NCBI GenBank assembly: GCA_012719225.1
Contig: JAAYAT010000205.1
Location: 1-34,021, forward strand
Reading direction: 5' to 3'
Length of the DNA stretch: 34,021 nt
Source of the DNA: Verrucomicrobiaceae bacterium
Lineage (GTDB): Bacteria > Verrucomicrobiota > Verrucomicrobiia > Verrucomicrobiales > DEV007
A program made the translations under genes and the position numbers. Each line of letters begins with the position of its first letter. Position 1 is the first letter of the stretch. This document shows, piece by piece, positions 25,727 to 34,021 of this stretch. The notes under the pieces are model-generated. The model was given only the letters and a program-made list of their open reading frames with translations, did no database searches and was not told the origin of the DNA.

Positions 25727-26611
25727 ATGAAGCTCTCCAGCACCCCGCGAACGATCCTCGTCCTGGGACGGGTCTCGAATCTGCCGACGGTGTGGAGCAA
25801 TGTGCTGGTCGGCTGGTTCCTCGCGGGCGGTGCCTGGAATCTCGAACTCGTCTGGCTCCTCCTCGGGATGAGCCTCGTCTACGTCGCGGGGATGACCCTC
25901 AACGACGCTTTCGACGCCAAATGGGACCGGGAGCACGGCACCGACCGCCCCATCCCCCGGGGCGACATCTCCGAGGCCATCGTCTGGGTGATCGGGGCCG
26001 CGCAGCTCGTCGTCGGGGTGGAAATCCTGCTCGGCCTGACATCCGTGGACGTCCGTTTGGCCGCCCTCCTCGTCCTCGCGGTGCTCCTCTACAACTGGCT
26101 CCACAAACTCCACGCCGCCTCGGTCCTGTTGATGGGGGCCTGCCGCGCCCTCGTCTATCTAGGGGCCGCCAGCGCCGTCGCCGCCCACACCGAGGCGCTC
26201 ATGGTGCCGCCCCTCGTCTGGCTGGTCGTCGGCGGGGTGGTCCTCTACATCGCCGGGCTGACCCTCGCGGCCCGGAATGAACACCTCGCCTCGCCCGGAA
26301 ACGTGGCCGCGCTGCCCCGGCTGCTCCTGATGCTGCCGGTGCTCTTCCCCCTCTTCAGCTTTCGTTACGTGCCCTCGACTCCCCTCACCTACGCCCTCGC
26401 CGCCGCCGGAGTCTTGGGAGTGTGGTCCTGGCTCTTCCTCACGAGAAAAGCGCTGAGGGAGAAAATCCCCCTCGGGATCGCCCGGGGAATCGCCGGGATC
26501 GCCTGTTTCGACGCCGCCACGGTGGTCTTCGCCGACTGGCGCGCCGCCGTCCTCTGCCTCGTCTTTTTCGTCCTGGCCCTCGGCGCCCAACGAGTCATCC
26601 CGGCGACCTGA
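25727..26611 (+). CDS. UbiA-superfamily membrane protein
   Basis: A 294-residue polytopic protein; ATG 25727 is chosen over the ORF track start, which would run through the tRNA. About eight or nine hydrophobic segments are visible. The first aspartate-rich motif is present as N59-DAFD-AKWDREHGTDRPIPRG, the Mg-prenyl diphosphate site of UbiA enzymes. The usual second DxxxD motif is not obvious; the equivalent loop reads GLTLAARNEHLASPG. UbiA proteins attach prenyl chains to aromatic or other acceptors in quinone, haem O or lipid synthesis. The missing second motif suggests a divergent, EboC-like or unknown subgroup. The next gene begins 87 nt downstream on the same strand. Confidence 0.8.
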   Translation: MKLSSTPRTILVLGRVSNLPTVWSNVLVGWFLAGGAWNLELVWLLLGMSLVYVAGMTLNDAFDAKWDREHGTDRPIPRGDISEAIVWVIGAAQLVVGVEILLGLTSVDVRLAALLVLAVLLYNWLHKLHAASVLLMGACRALVYLGAASAVAAHTEALMVPPLVWLVVGGVVLYIAGLTLAARNEHLASPGNVAALPRLLLMLPVLFPLFSFRYVPSTPLTYALAAAGVLGVWSWLFLTRKALREKIPLGIARGIAGIACFDAATVVFADWRAAVLCLVFFVLALGAQRVIPAT

Positions 26612-26698
26612 GCGATCGCGGGAGACCCTCGTGGGGAGGATTCCGCTTGCGGATGATCGCGCTTGCGACACCGTGATCCCCCGCCCTCCGCGCCCGCG

Positions 26699-27286
26699 AT
26701 GACGACCGGCTTTCAATCCCTCTGCGTATTCTGCGGTTCCCAACCGGGAACCCGGCCCGCCTATCTCGAATCGGCCCGCGCCACCGGCCGGCTCCTCGCC
26801 GAGCGGGGCATCCGCCTGGTCTACGGAGGTGGCAGCGTCGGCATGATGGGGGCGCTCGCCGATGCCGCTCTCGAGGCGGGCGGCGAGGTGATCGGGGTCA
26901 TCCCTGTTTTCCTGATGGAACGGGAACTGGGCCACAAAAACGTCACCCGGCTGGAAGTGGTCGCCACGATGCTGGAGCGAAAAAAACGCATGGCCGAGCT
27001 CTCCGACGCCTTCCTCACCCTGCCCGGCGGGATCGGCACTCTCGACGAGCTTTTTGAAATGCTCACCTGGATCCGCCTCGCCGTGCACACCAAGCCGAGC
27101 GGTCTCCTCAACGTCGCGGGATTTTACGACGAGCTGATCGCCTTTTGCGGAAAAACCCAGGTCGAGGGCGGATTCATCAGCGCCGGCGACGCGGCCAATC
27201 TCGTCGCCGACAAATCGCTCCCCACCCTGCTGGAAAAACTTGAAGAAGCCGCCCGTAGCGGTCCAAGCTCCCTCTATCTGTCATGA
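26699..27286 (+). CDS. LOG-family protein (TIGR00730; cytokinin riboside 5'-monophosphate phosphoribohydrolase-like)
   Basis: A 195-residue protein from ATG 26699. The family pattern is complete: [92 protein letters not shown]. The PGGxGTxxE motif with an upstream R/K is the nucleotide-binding and catalytic site. Known members cleave the N-glycosidic bond of purine nucleotide 5'-monophosphates, releasing ribose 5-phosphate; bacterial ones probably have a nucleotide-salvage or housekeeping role rather than hormone synthesis. Its stop overlaps the thyA start by ATGA, so it is translated with thyA and folA, which supports a link with nucleotide metabolism. Confidence 0.92.
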   Translation: MTTGFQSLCVFCGSQPGTRPAYLESARATGRLLAERGIRLVYGGGSVGMMGALADAALEAGGEVIGVIPVFLMERELGHKNVTRLEVVATMLERKKRMAELSDAFLTLPGGIGTLDELFEMLTWIRLAVHTKPSGLLNVAGFYDELIAFCGKTQVEGGFISAGDAANLVADKSLPTLLEKLEEAARSGPSSLYLS

Positions 27287-28086
27287 AAGCCTACCTCGAC
27301 CTCGTCGACCACGTCCTCACCCACGGCAGCGAACGCGGCGACCGCACCGGCGTCGGCACCATCGGTGTCTTCGGCGCGCAGGCCCGCTTCGACCTGCGCG
27401 AGTCCTTTCCCTGCCTCACCACCAAAAAACTCCACCTCCGCTCCATCATCCACGAGCTGCTCTGGTTCCTCAAAGGAGAGACGAACATCGCCTACCTGAA
27501 AGAAAACGGCGTCCGCATCTGGGACGAATGGGCTGACGAAAAAGGCGATCTCGGCCCCGTCTACGGGAAACAATGGCGCTCCTGGTCCTCGGGCGAAAAA
27601 GGAGACACCATAGATCAGATCGCCCGCGTGGTGGAGTCGATCCGAAACCATCCGACCAGTCGGCGGCATCTCGTGAGCGCGTGGAATCCGGCCGACGTGG
27701 AGGAAATGGCCCTGCCGCCCTGCCATGCCCTGTTCCAGTTTTACGTCGATCCCGCGAGCCGGGAACTGAGCTGCCAGCTCTACCAGCGCAGCGCCGATCT
27801 CTTTCTCGGCGTGCCCTTCAACATCGCCTCCTACGCCCTTCTCACCCTCATGATGGCCCAAGTCTGCGATCTCAAACCCGGCGAGTTCGTCCATACCTTC
27901 GGCGACCTCCACCTCTATCAGAACCACCTCGACCAGGCCCGGCTGCAACTCACCCGCGAGCCGCGCCCCCTTCCCGTGATGAAACTGAACCCCGCCATCC
28001 GGACGATAGACGGCTTTCGCTTCGACGATTTTGAACTGGTCGGCTACGATCCCCATCCCGCCATCAAAGCGCCCATCGCCGTATGA
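27283..28086 (+). CDS. thyA: Thymidylate synthase
   Basis: A 267-residue ThyA, close to the 264 of E. coli. Signatures include [19 protein letters not shown], the catalytic Cys147 in [33 protein letters not shown], the folate-binding [16 protein letters not shown] and the C-terminal IKAPIAV. It makes dTMP from dUMP with methylene-tetrahydrofolate, producing dihydrofolate. The next gene, folA, overlaps it by ATGA and recycles that dihydrofolate, the classic thyA-folA pair. There are no deletions or missing active-site residues. The start overlaps the LOG gene's end by four bases. Confidence 0.99.
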   Translation: MKAYLDLVDHVLTHGSERGDRTGVGTIGVFGAQARFDLRESFPCLTTKKLHLRSIIHELLWFLKGETNIAYLKENGVRIWDEWADEKGDLGPVYGKQWRSWSSGEKGDTIDQIARVVESIRNHPTSRRHLVSAWNPADVEEMALPPCHALFQFYVDPASRELSCQLYQRSADLFLGVPFNIASYALLTLMMAQVCDLKPGEFVHTFGDLHLYQNHLDQARLQLTREPRPLPVMKLNPAIRTIDGFRFDDFELVGYDPHPAIKAPIAV

Positions 28087-28556
28087 GCCGCCCCCGACTC
28101 CAAGCGGTCGTGGCGATGGCCTCCAACCGGGTCATCGGCCGAGACGGCGGCCTGCCCTGGCGGCTCCCCGAGGATCTGAAATGGTTCAAAAAAATGACCC
28201 TCGGCTCTCCCGTCGTGATGGGCCGGAAAACCATGGAATCGCTCCGGGGACCCCTCCCGCGACGACGCAACATCGTCCTTTCGCGGACGCTCACCGGAGT
28301 CGCCGACGGATTTGAACTCGTCTGCGGCCGCGACGAAGCCCTCGCCCTCCTCGCCAACGAAGCAAACGCCTCCATCATCGGCGGAGCCCGGATCTACGAA
28401 GAGATGATCCCCCTCTGCGACGAAGTCCTCCTCAGCTACGTGTTCCACCCCTACGAAGGGGACACGGTGCTGCCGGAGTTCGAGGACGAATTCGTCGTGA
28501 GCGAGATTCTCTTCCGCAACGAGGACTTCGAACTGCGGCGCTACCTGCGGCGGTGA
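28083..28556 (+). CDS. folA: Dihydrofolate reductase
   Basis: A 157-residue protein with the DHFR pattern: [31 protein letters not shown] (proton-donor Asp in PEDLKWF), [14 protein letters not shown] (NADPH site), [10 protein letters not shown], and [24 protein letters not shown]. It reduces dihydrofolate to tetrahydrofolate with NADPH. It overlaps thyA by four bases and is therefore co-translated with its source of substrate. Ninety bases without a gene separate it from the acylphosphatase gene. Confidence 0.97.
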   Translation: MSRPRLQAVVAMASNRVIGRDGGLPWRLPEDLKWFKKMTLGSPVVMGRKTMESLRGPLPRRRNIVLSRTLTGVADGFELVCGRDEALALLANEANASIIGGARIYEEMIPLCDEVLLSYVFHPYEGDTVLPEFEDEFVVSEILFRNEDFELRRYLRR

Positions 28557-28646
28557 GTTTGCAGACAACGGCGAAAAGCGCGGCCTGAATCTTTTCCCCG
28601 CCCCTTTGTGCTGGCGTTTCGGGGGAAATCCCTCTTACGTAGCGGC

Positions 28647-28919
28647 ATGACAGCGAGGCAGTATTTTTTTGCGGGAAGGGTTCAGGGAGTGGGATTCCGC
28701 TACGCCACCAAGCAACTCGCCCGGGGATTCGATGTGCTCGGCTGGGTCCGCAACCTCGAGGATGGCCGGGTCGAGCTGCAAATCATGGGCGAGGAGGAGG
28801 AGCTGGATGACTTTCTCCGCGAGTTGCACGATAGTCCCCTCGGACACCATATTCAGGAACAAAGGGAACGCACCGTGCCTCTCCTCGAAGGAGTCAGCGG
28901 ATTCTCAATACGCGATTAG
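28647..28919 (+). CDS. acyP: Acylphosphatase
   Basis: A 90-residue protein from ATG 28647, the standard length. GRVQGVGFRYATKQLA contains the phosphate-binding loop with Arg18, and LGWVRNLEDGRVEL contains the catalytic Asn36; both key residues are present. The family hydrolyses acyl phosphates such as 1,3-bisphosphoglycerate or carbamoyl phosphate in the cytoplasm. The C-terminus is a few residues looser than usual (LLEGVSGFSIRD). The ABC transporter ATPase begins 11 nt after its stop, so it may be in the same transcript, though no functional link is known. Confidence 0.93.
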   Translation: MTARQYFFAGRVQGVGFRYATKQLARGFDVLGWVRNLEDGRVELQIMGEEEELDDFLRELHDSPLGHHIQEQRERTVPLLEGVSGFSIRD

Positions 28920-28930
28920 CATGAGTTGGC

Positions 28931-29794
28931 ATGAGCGATAACGCCGTGGAGGTAAAAAATCTGACGAAGGTCTTCCGTCCCGGACTGAAGAAGGAATACG
29001 TCGTGGCCGTGGACAATCTCTCCTTCGAGGTTCGGGCGGGCGAAGTCTACGGTCTGATCGGGCCGAACGGCTCGGGCAAGTCCACCACGATGAAGGTGGT
29101 CCTCGGGCTGATGGCGGCGAACAAGGGATCGGCGAAGGTCTTCGGCCTCGACTCGGGCGATATCCGGGCGCGCAACGAGATCGGATTCCTCCCGGAAAAT
29201 CCGTATTTTTACAAACACCTCTCGGGGGCGGAGACGCTGCGTTTTTACGGCAAGCTCTGCGGGATGAAAGGCCGTGCGCTGCAAGATCGCATCGCCGAAT
29301 TGCTCCAGCTCGTCGAACTCGAGGGCGCGGCCAACCGGCGTCTCGGAGGCTATTCGAAGGGGATGCTCCAGCGCATCGGCCTGGCCCAGTCGCTCATCCA
29401 GAATCCCCGATTGGTCATCCTCGACGAACCCACCGCCGGAGTCGACCCGGTCGGTTCGCGCCAGATCCGCGACCTCATCCTGCGGCTGCGGGACGAGGGA
29501 TACACCGTTTTTCTTTGTTCCCATCTCCTCGAGCAGGTCCAGGAGGTCTGCGACCGCGTCGGGATCCTTTTCGAAGGACGGATGCGCCGCGAGGGCACCC
29601 TCGACGAGCTCATCGCGATCGAGAACCAGACCAGCATGACCATAGAAAACGCCAGTCCCGAACTCATTGCCGAAATCCAGAACTTGGTCCGCTCGCACGA
29701 GGGAACCCGCCTCGTCGAGGAGGGCCATTCCCGCACCAGTCTGGAAAGTCTTTTCATTCAGATCGCCGAACGCGGCCGGGAGGGCAAATCATGA
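28931..29794 (+). CDS. ABC-2 type transporter ATP-binding protein
   Basis: A 287-residue ATPase with Walker A GPNGSGKST (about 44-52), Q-loop region GFLPENPYFYKHL, signature in the GGYSKGMLQRIGLA form (near 140), Walker B LVILDEPTAG (near 162) and switch histidine in FLCSHLLEQVQ. The YSKGM signature and the 70-residue C-terminal extension (ASPELIAEIQNLVRSHEG) are typical of ABC-2 exporters of the NatA/CcmA/GldA group. The family moves drugs, ions, polysaccharides or proteins across the inner membrane. It overlaps the permease gene by ATGA. Substrate is unknown. Confidence 0.95.
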   Translation: MSDNAVEVKNLTKVFRPGLKKEYVVAVDNLSFEVRAGEVYGLIGPNGSGKSTTMKVVLGLMAANKGSAKVFGLDSGDIRARNEIGFLPENPYFYKHLSGAETLRFYGKLCGMKGRALQDRIAELLQLVELEGAANRRLGGYSKGMLQRIGLAQSLIQNPRLVILDEPTAGVDPVGSRQIRDLILRLRDEGYTVFLCSHLLEQVQEVCDRVGILFEGRMRREGTLDELIAIENQTSMTIENASPELIAEIQNLVRSHEGTRLVEEGHSRTSLESLFIQIAERGREGKS

Positions 29795-30741
29795 GCGACG
29801 ATCCCCCGCCCTCCACCGAGGCCACTCCCCGCCGGACCCCGCGCGCGGCGGGAAAAGCGGTTCCGATTTTTTCCTTGGGACGCGTCGCCACGATCGCCGC
29901 GAGCACGGTAACGCAGTTGGTGAGGATGAAGACCTTTTATTTCCTCCTCGCCTTCGCCCTCGTGGTGGTGGCGGTGGGAAATTTCAACATCCCGGCGACA
30001 CCGGCCAAGGAGCTTTCCATGATCAAGAAGGTCGCCTTCGGGACGATGGATATTTTCGCCTGGCTCTTCGCGATCGTGGCGACGGCGCTGCTCATTCCGA
30101 AGGACGTCGAGGACCGCACCCTCTACACGATCCTCTCGAAGCCGGTGCGCCGGGTCGAGTATCTCCTCGGCAAGCTCTGCGGGGTTCTCGGCGTCATCGC
30201 CGTCTCGCTGGTGGCGATGTACGCGATCTGCGCTCTGGTGATCTACTCGCGCGAGAGTCTCTTCGTCTCGGCGGAGTACGAGGCCATGGTCGCGAGCGCC
30301 CAATACACCGCGGCGGAGATCGAGGAACAGCTTTCGCTGATCCAGCAACAGGGGCTGCGGGCGGAACTGGGGATCGCGGTGCTGGCTTCGTTTTTCAAGG
30401 CGGCGGTGGTGGCCGCGGTGACGATCTTTCTCTCCACCTTCGCCTCCAGTTCGCTCTTCACGATCATCGTCAGCATCCTGCTTTTTCTCATCGGGCACGC
30501 CCATCACATGGCCTCGAGTTTCTGGCTCCATGAGTCGGAAAACAATATGGCGGTGCAGATGCTGGTGAAGGTCATCAAGATTCTCATCCCGAATTACCAG
30601 CTCTTTTCCTTCAGTGAGGGGATCGTACAGGGCGAGGCGGTGGTCGCCGCGCTCGTCTGGCAGATGGGCGGGCTCACGGCGGGGTACCTGGTGGTCTTCC
30701 TGCTTCTCTCGCTCCTCGTTTTTGTCGACAAAGAATTCTGA
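29791..30741 (+). CDS. ABC-2 type transporter permease
   Basis: A 316-residue membrane protein from ATG 29791, which overlaps the ATPase stop and has GGGAGGG just upstream. A polar N-terminus (about 40 residues, proline-rich) precedes TM1 (FYFLLAFALVVVAVGNF). TM2 is AWLFAIVATALLIP, followed by the family motif EDRTLYTILSKPVRRVEYLLGK. Four more hydrophobic segments follow: VLGVIAVSLVAMYAICALVIY, AAVVAAVTIFLSTFASSSLFTIIV, a segment around ILLFLIGHAHH, and GYLVVFLLLSLLVFV at the end. An extracytoplasmic or cytoplasmic loop of about 50 helical residues (AEEIEEQLSLIQQQGL-like) lies between the third and fourth. It forms the membrane half of the exporter with the preceding ATPase. Confidence 0.88.
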   Translation: MSDDPPPSTEATPRRTPRAAGKAVPIFSLGRVATIAASTVTQLVRMKTFYFLLAFALVVVAVGNFNIPATPAKELSMIKKVAFGTMDIFAWLFAIVATALLIPKDVEDRTLYTILSKPVRRVEYLLGKLCGVLGVIAVSLVAMYAICALVIYSRESLFVSAEYEAMVASAQYTAAEIEEQLSLIQQQGLRAELGIAVLASFFKAAVVAAVTIFLSTFASSSLFTIIVSILLFLIGHAHHMASSFWLHESENNMAVQMLVKVIKILIPNYQLFSFSEGIVQGEAVVAALVWQMGGLTAGYLVVFLLLSLLVFVDKEF

Positions 30742-30746
30742 GTCCG

Positions 30747-31586
30747 GTGAAGCGCCTTTTCCAGAAAATGCCTCGTTTGGTCCTCGCGGTGATCGCGCTG
30801 GCGGTCTTCGGAGTGCTGCGGGCACCGCTGGAGGAAGATCTCCGCGAGCGGCTCGTCGCGGCCAACCTGCTCCTCCCGCCGCCGGGACAAGGGGCCTTCG
30901 AACAAATGAGCCAGTCCGCCCTGATGGGCACCCTCGGGGGACTGCGCTCGCTCGTGGCGACCTTTCTGACCCTCAACGCCTTCGAGCATTTCAGCACCAA
31001 ATCGTGGGACGATCTGCGGGCCAACTACCTCATTATCACCAATCTGGAGCCTCGCGACGAATCCCACTGGGTCGCGGTGATCTGGCATATCGGGATCAAC
31101 GCGACGGCCAACATGGAGACCGACCTACGCCTGCCGGCCTTCGAGCGGGAACGGCGCTTCAAAGAATACGCCTTCCAGGCCATCGACCTAGCCGAGCGCG
31201 GCCTCGCCCAACTCCCCGACTCGGCCGCGATCCGTCTGCAACTCGCCGAAGTCTACCGCGAAAAGCTCAAGGACGATTGCGCCACCGCGCGGGTCTACGG
31301 CGAGATCATCGGCCTCCCCGAGGCACCCTCCTACGCGCGTCGTTTTTACGGATATTTCATGGCGAGATGCCCCGGGCGCGAGGAGGAGGCTTACGAATAT
31401 CTCATGGATCTCTACCGCGAGGGAGAGCGCCAGCACCTCCCCACCCTGATCAAAGAAATCAAAAATCTGGAAGAAAAACTCGCCATCCCCTCCCCTCAGC
31501 GCATCCCCGACGCGGATCCCGACCGGCCCCAAAAAATGCCCAAAACACCCGCCAACGTCCTCCCCGGCGGCATCGTGGTGCCATGA
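30747..31586 (+). CDS. Membrane-anchored helical (TPR-like) protein of unknown function
   Basis: A 279-residue protein with no family I can name. It starts at GTG 30747, five nt after the permease stop. Residues about 9-24 (PRLVLAVIALAVFGVL) form a single anchor, so most of the chain is outside the cytoplasm. The rest is helical, with paired-helix patterns resembling TPR or Sel1 repeats (FKEYAFQAIDLAERGLAQLPDSAAIRLQLAEVYREK, then DDCATARVYGEIIGLPEAPSYARRFYGYFMARCPGREEEAYEYL). It ends in a proline-rich tail (PQKMPKTPANVLPGG). Tight linkage to the ABC-2 genes suggests an accessory subunit of that exporter; this is inference. Confidence 0.6.
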   Translation: MKRLFQKMPRLVLAVIALAVFGVLRAPLEEDLRERLVAANLLLPPPGQGAFEQMSQSALMGTLGGLRSLVATFLTLNAFEHFSTKSWDDLRANYLIITNLEPRDESHWVAVIWHIGINATANMETDLRLPAFERERRFKEYAFQAIDLAERGLAQLPDSAAIRLQLAEVYREKLKDDCATARVYGEIIGLPEAPSYARRFYGYFMARCPGREEEAYEYLMDLYREGERQHLPTLIKEIKNLEEKLAIPSPQRIPDADPDRPQKMPKTPANVLPGGIVVP

Positions 31587-31680
31587 GAAAGGACGAAATG
31601 GAGCGTTCCCAACCTGATTTTCCACACGGTTTGCCGTCGTTTTGCTTCCCTCGTATTGCGAAAAGCTCTATTTATGGTTT

Positions 31681-31702
31681 GTTCCGACTTCCCCATCGGA
31701 AC
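31681..31702. promoter_or_regulatory. Inverted repeat in the metallophosphoesterase leader
   Basis: GTTCCGA-CTTCCCCA-TCGGAAC, 7-bp perfect arms, 33 bases before the ATG. The arms equal the halves of the palindrome at 15924-15937. It lies just after an AT-rich stretch (CTCTATTTATGG) that may hold a promoter, so an operator or a REP-like insertion are both possible. Confidence 0.4.
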
Positions 31703-31734
31703 GATCCGCTTCTTCCCGGAGGGTTTCCCAGCGA

Positions 31735-32457
31735 ATGAAATACGCCATTTTCGGAGACATTCACGCCAACCTCGAAGCCTTCCAGGCCGTCCTGGAAGAT
31801 GCAGCGGCGCAAGAATGCACCGACCGCGTCTGTGTCGGGGACATCGTCGGCTACGGCGCGAACCCCCGCGAGTGCATCGCCCTGGTCCAGGAGCTGGGAT
31901 GTCCCGTGGTGAAGGGCAACCACGATGAGGAAGCCGTCCTCGAAACCTCCCTCGAAGGGCTCAATCCGCTCGCACGTCAGGCGATGGAGTGGACCCGCGC
32001 CCAGCTCGACAACGACGACCGCGCCTTTCTGAAAAGCCTCAAGCTCGTCCGCCAGGTCCGCGATTTCACCATCGTCCACGCGACCCTCGACACACCCGGG
32101 AGCTGGACCTACGTGACCAACAAATTCGACGCGATGGCCAGCTTCAGCTATCAATTCACCCAGCTCTGCTTTTACGGACACACCCACACCCCGCGCATTT
32201 ATGTGAAGGGCGACAGCGTCGAGCCGCTCGAAGAGATGGAGGTGCGGCTGGAGATGGGGCGAAAATATTTCATCAACATCGGGAGCACCGGTCAACCCCG
32301 CGACGGGGACTGGCGCTCCTCCTACGCCATTTACGATGCCGACAACCAGGAGGTGACGATCCGTCGCATCGACTACGACATCGAGACCGCGCAGGACAAA
32401 ATCATCGACGCCGGACTTCCGGAAATGCTGGCGCATCGGCTTTCACTCGGCAAATAG
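31735..32457 (+). CDS. Calcineurin-like metallophosphoesterase (YfcE/MJ0936-like)
   Basis: A 240-residue protein. ATG 31735 gives MKYAIFGDIHANLEAF, matching the family start; the ORF track start at 31642 adds a spurious leader. All dinuclear-metal motifs are present: D8-x-H10 in GDIHANLEA, GDIVGYGANP, GNHDEEAV, a histidine in FTIVHATLD, and GHTHTPRIY. The GDIVGYGANPxEC pattern and the C-terminal NIGSTGQPRDGD are typical of bacterial phosphoesterases of the YfcE-like group, which hydrolyse phosphodiesters of unclear physiological identity. It precedes the glycosyltransferase by nine bases, so cotranscription is likely. Confidence 0.9.
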   Translation: MKYAIFGDIHANLEAFQAVLEDAAAQECTDRVCVGDIVGYGANPRECIALVQELGCPVVKGNHDEEAVLETSLEGLNPLARQAMEWTRAQLDNDDRAFLKSLKLVRQVRDFTIVHATLDTPGSWTYVTNKFDAMASFSYQFTQLCFYGHTHTPRIYVKGDSVEPLEEMEVRLEMGRKYFINIGSTGQPRDGDWRSSYAIYDADNQEVTIRRIDYDIETAQDKIIDAGLPEMLAHRLSLGK

Positions 32458-32466
32458 GGCAGCGAC

Positions 32467-33507
32467 GTGAACCTCCCCGCCTGCGAGCGAATTCTCATCG
32501 TAAAGCCGAGTTCGCTCGGCGATATCGTCCATGCCCTGCCCGCCGTCGAAGCCCTGCACCGGGCGGTCCCCTCGGCCGAAATCGACTGGCTGGTGAACAC
32601 CGAATGGCGTCCCCTCCTCGAAGGCGTGCCCTTTCTCCATCAGATCATCCCCTTTCCCCGCCGCGAGCTGAGGGGCGTGTCGGGCCTGTTCCGCGGAGCC
32701 CGCTGGGCCGGAGAAGAACTGCGTCCCCGCCGCTACGACCTGGTCATCGACTTCCAGGGCCTCCTCCGCAGCGCCTGGCTGGCACGCCGCACCGGGGCGC
32801 CGGTCATCGCCGGATTCCGTCGGTCGCGGGAGGGTGCCTCGCTTTTCTACCAACACCGCGCCGAAGTGCCGGACTGGAACCGCCGTCACGCGGTGGACCG
32901 CAATCTGGCTCTGGTGGCCTCGCTCGGCGTGGATGTCGCGGCCCCGGCCTTCGCCTTTCCGCCGGGAGTGGAAATGAAAAAGCCGCCGGTCTTTTCCTCA
33001 CCGCCCATTCTGCTCCACCCCTTTTCCCGGGGGACCGGCAAATCGCTCTCCGTCGCCGAAGTCGCGGAGCTGTGTGAGCTGCTCGCCCCCTACCCCGTCC
33101 TCCTCGTCGGCGTTCCCGGTGAACCGGTTCCCCCGACCTGGCCGGGCAACGTCACCGATCTCCTCGGTCGGACGAGTCTGCCCGAACTGATCCACCTCAT
33201 CCGGCAGGCCGCCTGGACGGTCAGCGTCGACAGCGGCCCCATGCACCTCGCCGCCGGACTGTCGGACCGGGTCCTCTCCCTCCACAGTTGGTCGAATCCC
33301 GCGATGGTGGGGCCGTGGCGTCCGGAAGCCTGGGTCTTGCGCGAATCCCGGCTGGTGCGGGTGCGCGACCTGCGGCCCGATGAATTCCCCGAGCGGCGCG
33401 ACCGACAGAGCGAGTACGCGAAGCGCGATCGGCTCCTCGCCCCGGCCGATCTCGCCTACCTCGCCGGCTTCCTGCGCACCCAATTGGCGGAAACTCCGAC
33501 CGAATGA
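32467..33507 (+). CDS. Glycosyltransferase family 9 (heptosyltransferase-like)
   Basis: A 346-residue protein starting at GTG 32467. The N-terminal Rossmann half begins [22 protein letters not shown], the hallmark of WaaC-type heptosyltransferase I, followed by [16 protein letters not shown] and [18 protein letters not shown]. The C-terminal half holds the nucleotide-sugar binding pattern [23 protein letters not shown] and [16 protein letters not shown]. The family transfers heptose from ADP-heptose to the lipopolysaccharide inner core at the inner membrane's cytoplasmic face. The exact sugar is not predictable. Its stop overlaps the rnhA start by ATGA. No other LPS core gene is adjacent. Confidence 0.92.
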   Translation: MNLPACERILIVKPSSLGDIVHALPAVEALHRAVPSAEIDWLVNTEWRPLLEGVPFLHQIIPFPRRELRGVSGLFRGARWAGEELRPRRYDLVIDFQGLLRSAWLARRTGAPVIAGFRRSREGASLFYQHRAEVPDWNRRHAVDRNLALVASLGVDVAAPAFAFPPGVEMKKPPVFSSPPILLHPFSRGTGKSLSVAEVAELCELLAPYPVLLVGVPGEPVPPTWPGNVTDLLGRTSLPELIHLIRQAAWTVSVDSGPMHLAAGLSDRVLSLHSWSNPAMVGPWRPEAWVLRESRLVRVRDLRPDEFPERRDRQSEYAKRDRLLAPADLAYLAGFLRTQLAETPTE

Positions 33508-33974
33508 AAGACGTTTTTATTTACACCGACGGCTCCTCCCGGGGCAATCCCGGTCCCGGCGGCTACGGCACCGTGGTGCGCTATGGCCGACACACCCGCG
33601 AACTGGCGCAAGGGTTCCGCACCACGACCAACAACCGCATGGAAATCCTCGCGGCCATCGCCGGCCTGGAAATCCTCAAAGAACCCTGCCGCGTCACGAT
33701 TTTTTCCGACTCGCGTTATCTGGTCGACACCCAAACCAAAGGCTGGATCCAAGGATGGAAAAAACAGGGCTGGCGCAAGAAAGACAAATCGGCGGTGAAA
33801 AACGTCGATCTCTGGATGCGTCTGGAACGGGCCGCGGAAGGCCACCGGATCGAGTGGCGCTGGGTCAAGGGACACGACGGACACGAGATGAACGAACGCT
33901 GCGACACCCTCGCCACGGAAGCGGCCGACGGACTGCGCGGTGCCCTCGTCGCGGACGAGGGATTCAAAGAGTAG
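33504..33974 (+). CDS. rnhA: Ribonuclease HI
   Basis: A 156-residue protein, essentially the E. coli length (155). The catalytic carboxylates align as D9 ([15 protein letters not shown]), E47 ([11 protein letters not shown]), D69 (IFSDSRYLV) and D134 (NERCDTLA), with the flexible-loop His124 (KGHDGH). The basic protrusion ([21 protein letters not shown]) that grips the hybrid is also present. It cleaves the RNA strand of RNA/DNA hybrids in the cytoplasm, removing R-loops and primers. The start overlaps the glycosyltransferase stop by four bases. A weak GC hairpin (CCGCC-GCTCCG-GGCGG) follows the stop at 33976-33991. Confidence 0.98.
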   Translation: MKDVFIYTDGSSRGNPGPGGYGTVVRYGRHTRELAQGFRTTTNNRMEILAAIAGLEILKEPCRVTIFSDSRYLVDTQTKGWIQGWKKQGWRKKDKSAVKNVDLWMRLERAAEGHRIEWRWVKGHDGHEMNERCDTLATEAADGLRGALVADEGFKE

Positions 33975-34021
33975 CCCGCCGCTCCGGGCGGCTCAATTTC
34001 ACCGCGAGGCGCACCGCTGCG

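Overview
The window is GC-rich, gene-dense chromosomal DNA, most likely from a member of the Verrucomicrobiota (PVC superphylum). The evidence is the family content: a PVC-type membrane-bound dehydrogenase with a C-terminal CxxCH haem domain, a second secreted beta-propeller/cytochrome c protein, a PmoA-like (DUF6807) protein, a Tat-exported Gfo/Idh/MocA oxidoreductase and a DUF1080 protein. A GT9 heptosyltransferase, a TolC-type lipoprotein and a SurA/PpiC-like foldase show a Gram-negative envelope. No phage, integrase, transposase, CRISPR array or rRNA is visible.

Layout. 1-1562: the 3' end of pcm (+) meets an RhlE-type DEAD-box helicase (-) tail to tail. 1563-1949: a divergent intergenic region dense in short inverted repeats. 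1950-7622: a four-gene tripartite efflux operon (TolC-like lipoprotein, long HlyD/MacA-like adaptor, MacB-type ATPase, MacB-type permease). 7732-18689: a secreted/periplasmic sugar-oxidation region containing two cytochrome-dehydrogenases, an unknown exported protein, a 7-bladed lactonase, a PmoA-like protein and a Tat-exported oxidoreductase. The DUF1080 gene at 24.7-25.4 kb belongs functionally with this set. 18860-19969: a secreted parvulin-type PPIase. 20375-25405 (-): gatB, a CvpA-like gene, aroC and smpB, with DUF1080 upstream behind a rho-independent terminator. 25565-25638: tRNA-Gln(UUG). 25727-33974 (+): a tightly packed run of a UbiA-like protein, LOG-family hydrolase, thyA, folA, acylphosphatase, an ABC-2 exporter with a membrane-anchored helical protein, a metallophosphoesterase, a GT9 glycosyltransferase and rnhA. 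Many of these overlap by ATGA or GTGA.

How the genes may work together. The secreted dehydrogenases, lactonase, oxidoreductase, PmoA-like and DUF1080 proteins fit oxidation and cleavage of sugars or glycosides outside the cytoplasm, possibly by 3-keto-glycoside chemistry; this is an inference from families. The rest is housekeeping: translation (gatB, smpB, tRNA-Gln), shikimate and folate/dTMP metabolism (aroC, thyA, folA), envelope biogenesis and RNA metabolism.

The least explained DNA is intergenic. The 553-bp gap at 15611-16163 is a composite repeat: near-perfect 23-bp inverted ends made of an ATGAATT heptamer, a 92-bp internal duplication and TTCCGAA palindromes. The 405-bp gap at 19970-20374 holds tandem hairpin repeats and a TAGCTGTT-type element, also found inverted at 10461-10495, each time just after a stop codon. 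No clearly new protein system was found. The repeats and the region at 1593-1808 are the best leads.
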